Below, piece by piece: positions 62,664-64,000 of a stretch of 64,000 nucleotides of DNA. The first letter of the stretch is position 1. The number at the start of each line of letters is the position of its first letter. A model generated the notes under the pieces. That model had not been told where the DNA came from. It worked only from the letters and a program-made list of their open reading frames with translations, and made no database searches. The DNA comes from Verrucomicrobiaceae bacterium (lineage in GTDB: Bacteria; Verrucomicrobiota; Verrucomicrobiia; Verrucomicrobiales; Verrucomicrobiaceae): the NCBI GenBank assembly GCA_027486585.1, contig JAIXOU010000122.1, positions 124,001 to 188,000 on the forward strand. The letters are read 5' to 3'. Position numbers and translations under genes: made by a program.

Positions 62664-63599
62664 TTAGGGGGCTGCGGCAAAGCGAACTCTCCAGAAGCAG
62701 CGGGCTCCTGGGGCGGCGACGCACTCGCGGGTGTCAAAGTCGGCGTCACTGGAAACAACTTGTGAGGTGGCGGGTGCCCAGGTCTTCAGATCGGGAGAGC
62801 ACTCCACGGTGACATTGACATCCGGTGTATTGCGTGGGCTTTTAAAGCTGAAAACGATGTTCCCAGACCGTGTGTTGATGTCGGTGCGTGTCTTGTCTGC
62901 TGAGCCAGCATTGAGCTTCCAGGCATACTCAGCGATGTTAGCGATTCCGTCTGCATCTGGGTCAGCGGCTGCGTCAGTGCTTTGTCCACTCGGAGCGCTA
63001 GCATAGCTCTGCCAGGTCCAGTTGCCGTAGGTTGTGGGAATGTCGTTCAGGCAGAGTTGGGCATTGGCCGCCGTGCCCTGAATGGCCTGCATGGAGGCCG
63101 AGGTCGAGAGCGGCTGGGAGCCGAGCGCCTGGGGGGCTAACCAGCTAGGGGCGGTAAAGATTCCCCACTCGGTGGCTTTGGCGGGATCTGCATGATTAAA
63201 GACCCAAATGTAGAGCTTCGTCCCAGCTGCCATGTAGCTGGTTTTGATGTCGCTGACCGTGCCAAATATGTTGCCTGCGGTAGGGAAACTGTTGGTGGTT
63301 AGGCCTGAGCCTGTGCTGTTGGGCTGCTCAGCTGTTCCTGCATTTGGCGTGTTTTCGGCCAAGGGCTTGAACCAGGAGGCCAAAGTGGTGTAGTCACGAG
63401 TAGCGGCCAGGGTGGCGTCACGCGTGGCATCGGGGAGATTGAAGCTGCCAATTCTCACTGCACAGCCGTTTGGCAGAGCCGCGCCAGTTTTGGAGGCTAG
63501 CTGGCTACCGCCTGAGGTGGTCAGGGTGACGCCACCTGCGTGGGCTTGGCAGATGCTCAAGGCCAGCAAGGAAAGGAAATAGAGGGGGCGTAGTTTCAT
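62664..63599 (-). CDS. Exported paralogue of the PEP-CTERM protein, without sorting signal
   Basis: I used the ATG at 63599, which begins a signal peptide (MKLRPLYFLSLLALSICQAHA); the ATG at 63623 overlaps the upstream stop by four bases and is also possible. The first 180 residues share the pattern of the next gene (VRIGSFNL, IWVFNHADPAKATEWGIF). Residues about 195-240 hold a calcium-binding thrombospondin-type repeat (DPDADGIANIAEYAW), and a beta-rich module of the kind found in the haloperoxidase-like protein ends the chain. There is no PEP-CTERM tail. Confidence 0.8.
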   Translation of the reverse strand: MKLRPLYFLSLLALSICQAHAGGVTLTTSGGSQLASKTGAALPNGCAVRIGSFNLPDATRDATLAATRDYTTLASWFKPLAENTPNAGTAEQPNSTGSGLTTNSFPTAGNIFGTVSDIKTSYMAAGTKLYIWVFNHADPAKATEWGIFTAPSWLAPQALGSQPLSTSASMQAIQGTAANAQLCLNDIPTTYGNWTWQSYASAPSGQSTDAAADPDADGIANIAEYAWKLNAGSADKTRTDINTRSGNIVFSFKSPRNTPDVNVTVECSPDLKTWAPATSQVVSSDADFDTRECVAAPGARCFWRVRFAAAP

Positions 63600-63619
63600 C
63601 GAGCCAAATAAGAAAGGGT

Positions 63620-64000
63620 TCATGGGGCGACGGTGACGGGGGCCAAGTTGATGTTTTTGCTGGCATCCACATTGATCACAATGCTCGTCCCAGCAGGGAG
63701 TGACGTGTTATTGGCATTTTGACCGCTGCCATTGATCAGGCCGCTGCCAGTGCTCAGGAAAGTGCCCGTTTGGGCTAAGGTGCCAGGATTCAGGGTGACG
63801 ATGGAGTCATTAAAAGGTTGCAGGCTGCTGGTGATCCCGAGCGCACCGAGTGTGGTCGTGGTGCCGAGGGGATTCAGTGCGCCCACAAGGTTTGGCACGC
63901 CACCGCTGGCTCTGATTTTGGTAGGAGTGCTTTTCACATAACAGACCTCACCTTTGCCTAGTGTGATGGTCAGGATGGCATTGGACTGGATCACAAAGCC
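63620..64000 (-). CDS. Exported or surface protein of unknown function, 5' end outside window
   Basis: The frame is open to the window edge, so the start lies beyond 64000. What is visible (about 127 residues) is rich in Gly, Thr, Asn and Ser with few charges (TTTTLGALGITSS, GSGLINGSGQNANNTS). This composition suggests a secreted or cell-surface protein. No family can be named from this part. Its stop overlaps a possible start of the next gene by four bases (63620-63623). Confidence 0.6.
   Translation of the reverse strand, partial: GFVIQSNAILTITLGKGEVCYVKSTPTKIRASGGVPNLVGALNPLGTTTTLGALGITSSLQPFNDSIVTLNPGTLAQTGTFLSTGSGLINGSGQNANNTSLPAGTSIVINVDASKNINLAPVTVAP

Noticed and set aside
1-64000. 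tRNA or rRNA genes, CRISPR arrays, insertion sequences, prophage or integrase genes
   Set aside because: I looked for these by eye in the spacers and found no cloverleaf, spaced direct repeats, transposase or integrase. A covariance-model search could still find a small RNA.

Overview
The window looks like chromosomal DNA from a free-living member of the Verrucomicrobiota, most likely the Verrucomicrobiaceae (Prosthecobacter or a relative). This placement is an inference from gene content. The signs are Planctomycete/Verrucomicrobia-type cytochrome and DUF proteins (DUF1501, DUF1549/1553, DUF1552, DUF1592, the PVC-type CxxCH dehydrogenase), several sulfatases, a PEP-CTERM sorted protein, paired bactofilins and an HPr/HPr kinase pair. 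No rRNA, tRNA, CRISPR array, insertion sequence or prophage was seen. Coding density is high and the only gene-free stretch over 300 bases is 17917-18248.

Layout. 1-6853: the end of an SPFH/flotillin-like gene, a large PVC haem protein, a MidA-type methyltransferase (convergent) and the replicative helicase DnaB. 6875-13049 (minus): an RND efflux operon (permease, small acidic protein, periplasmic adaptor, small membrane protein, TolC-like channel). The permease gene carries a palindromic element in frame. 13106-24409: sulfatases, a fused membrane/spermidine-synthase-like protein, a DUF1552/DUF1592 pair and a decayed sulfatase. 24513-33509: a lipoprotein, then a Bat-type operon (MoxR ATPase, DUF58, a DUF4381-like protein, VWA, VWA-TPR, BatD-BatE). 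Both of the last two proteins look like in-frame gene fusions. 33630-38609: a short acyl-CoA-ligase-like protein and a DUF1549/1553 + DUF1501 pair. 38717-46923: AraD, ribosome recycling factor, a left-handed beta-helix protein, two bactofilins (one with two zinc ribbons), glutaminyl-tRNA synthetase, an ABC ATPase and a lipase-like lipoprotein. 46987-54455: an SGNH-like exported protein, HPr, HPr kinase, a TolB-like propeller, a zinc-ribbon membrane protein and a second DUF1501 protein. 54583-57665: TadA and a radical SAM / small protein / ferredoxin cassette. 57696-64000 (minus): a 1420-residue protein with two complete vanadium-haloperoxidase-like domains, preceded by two related exported proteins (one PEP-CTERM) and a partial exported gene.

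How the parts fit. Much of the window serves the cell envelope: efflux, exported sulfatases and Tat-exported DUF proteins for polysaccharide use, the Bat complex facing the periplasm, bactofilin scaffolds, and sorted surface proteins. Housekeeping genes (dnaB, frr, glnS, tadA, ptsH/hprK) lie between them. Most first genes of transcription units have no Shine-Dalgarno sequence and instead have pyrimidine- or C-rich leaders. A few starts, including two coupled starts in the Bat operon, have strong ones.

The features I would look at first are the tandem haloperoxidase-like protein, the palindromic element inside the efflux gene, the two parallel Bat fusions that keep internal signal peptides, and the radical SAM-ferredoxin cassette. 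All functional statements come from reading the sequence and from knowledge of the families; no database search was run.
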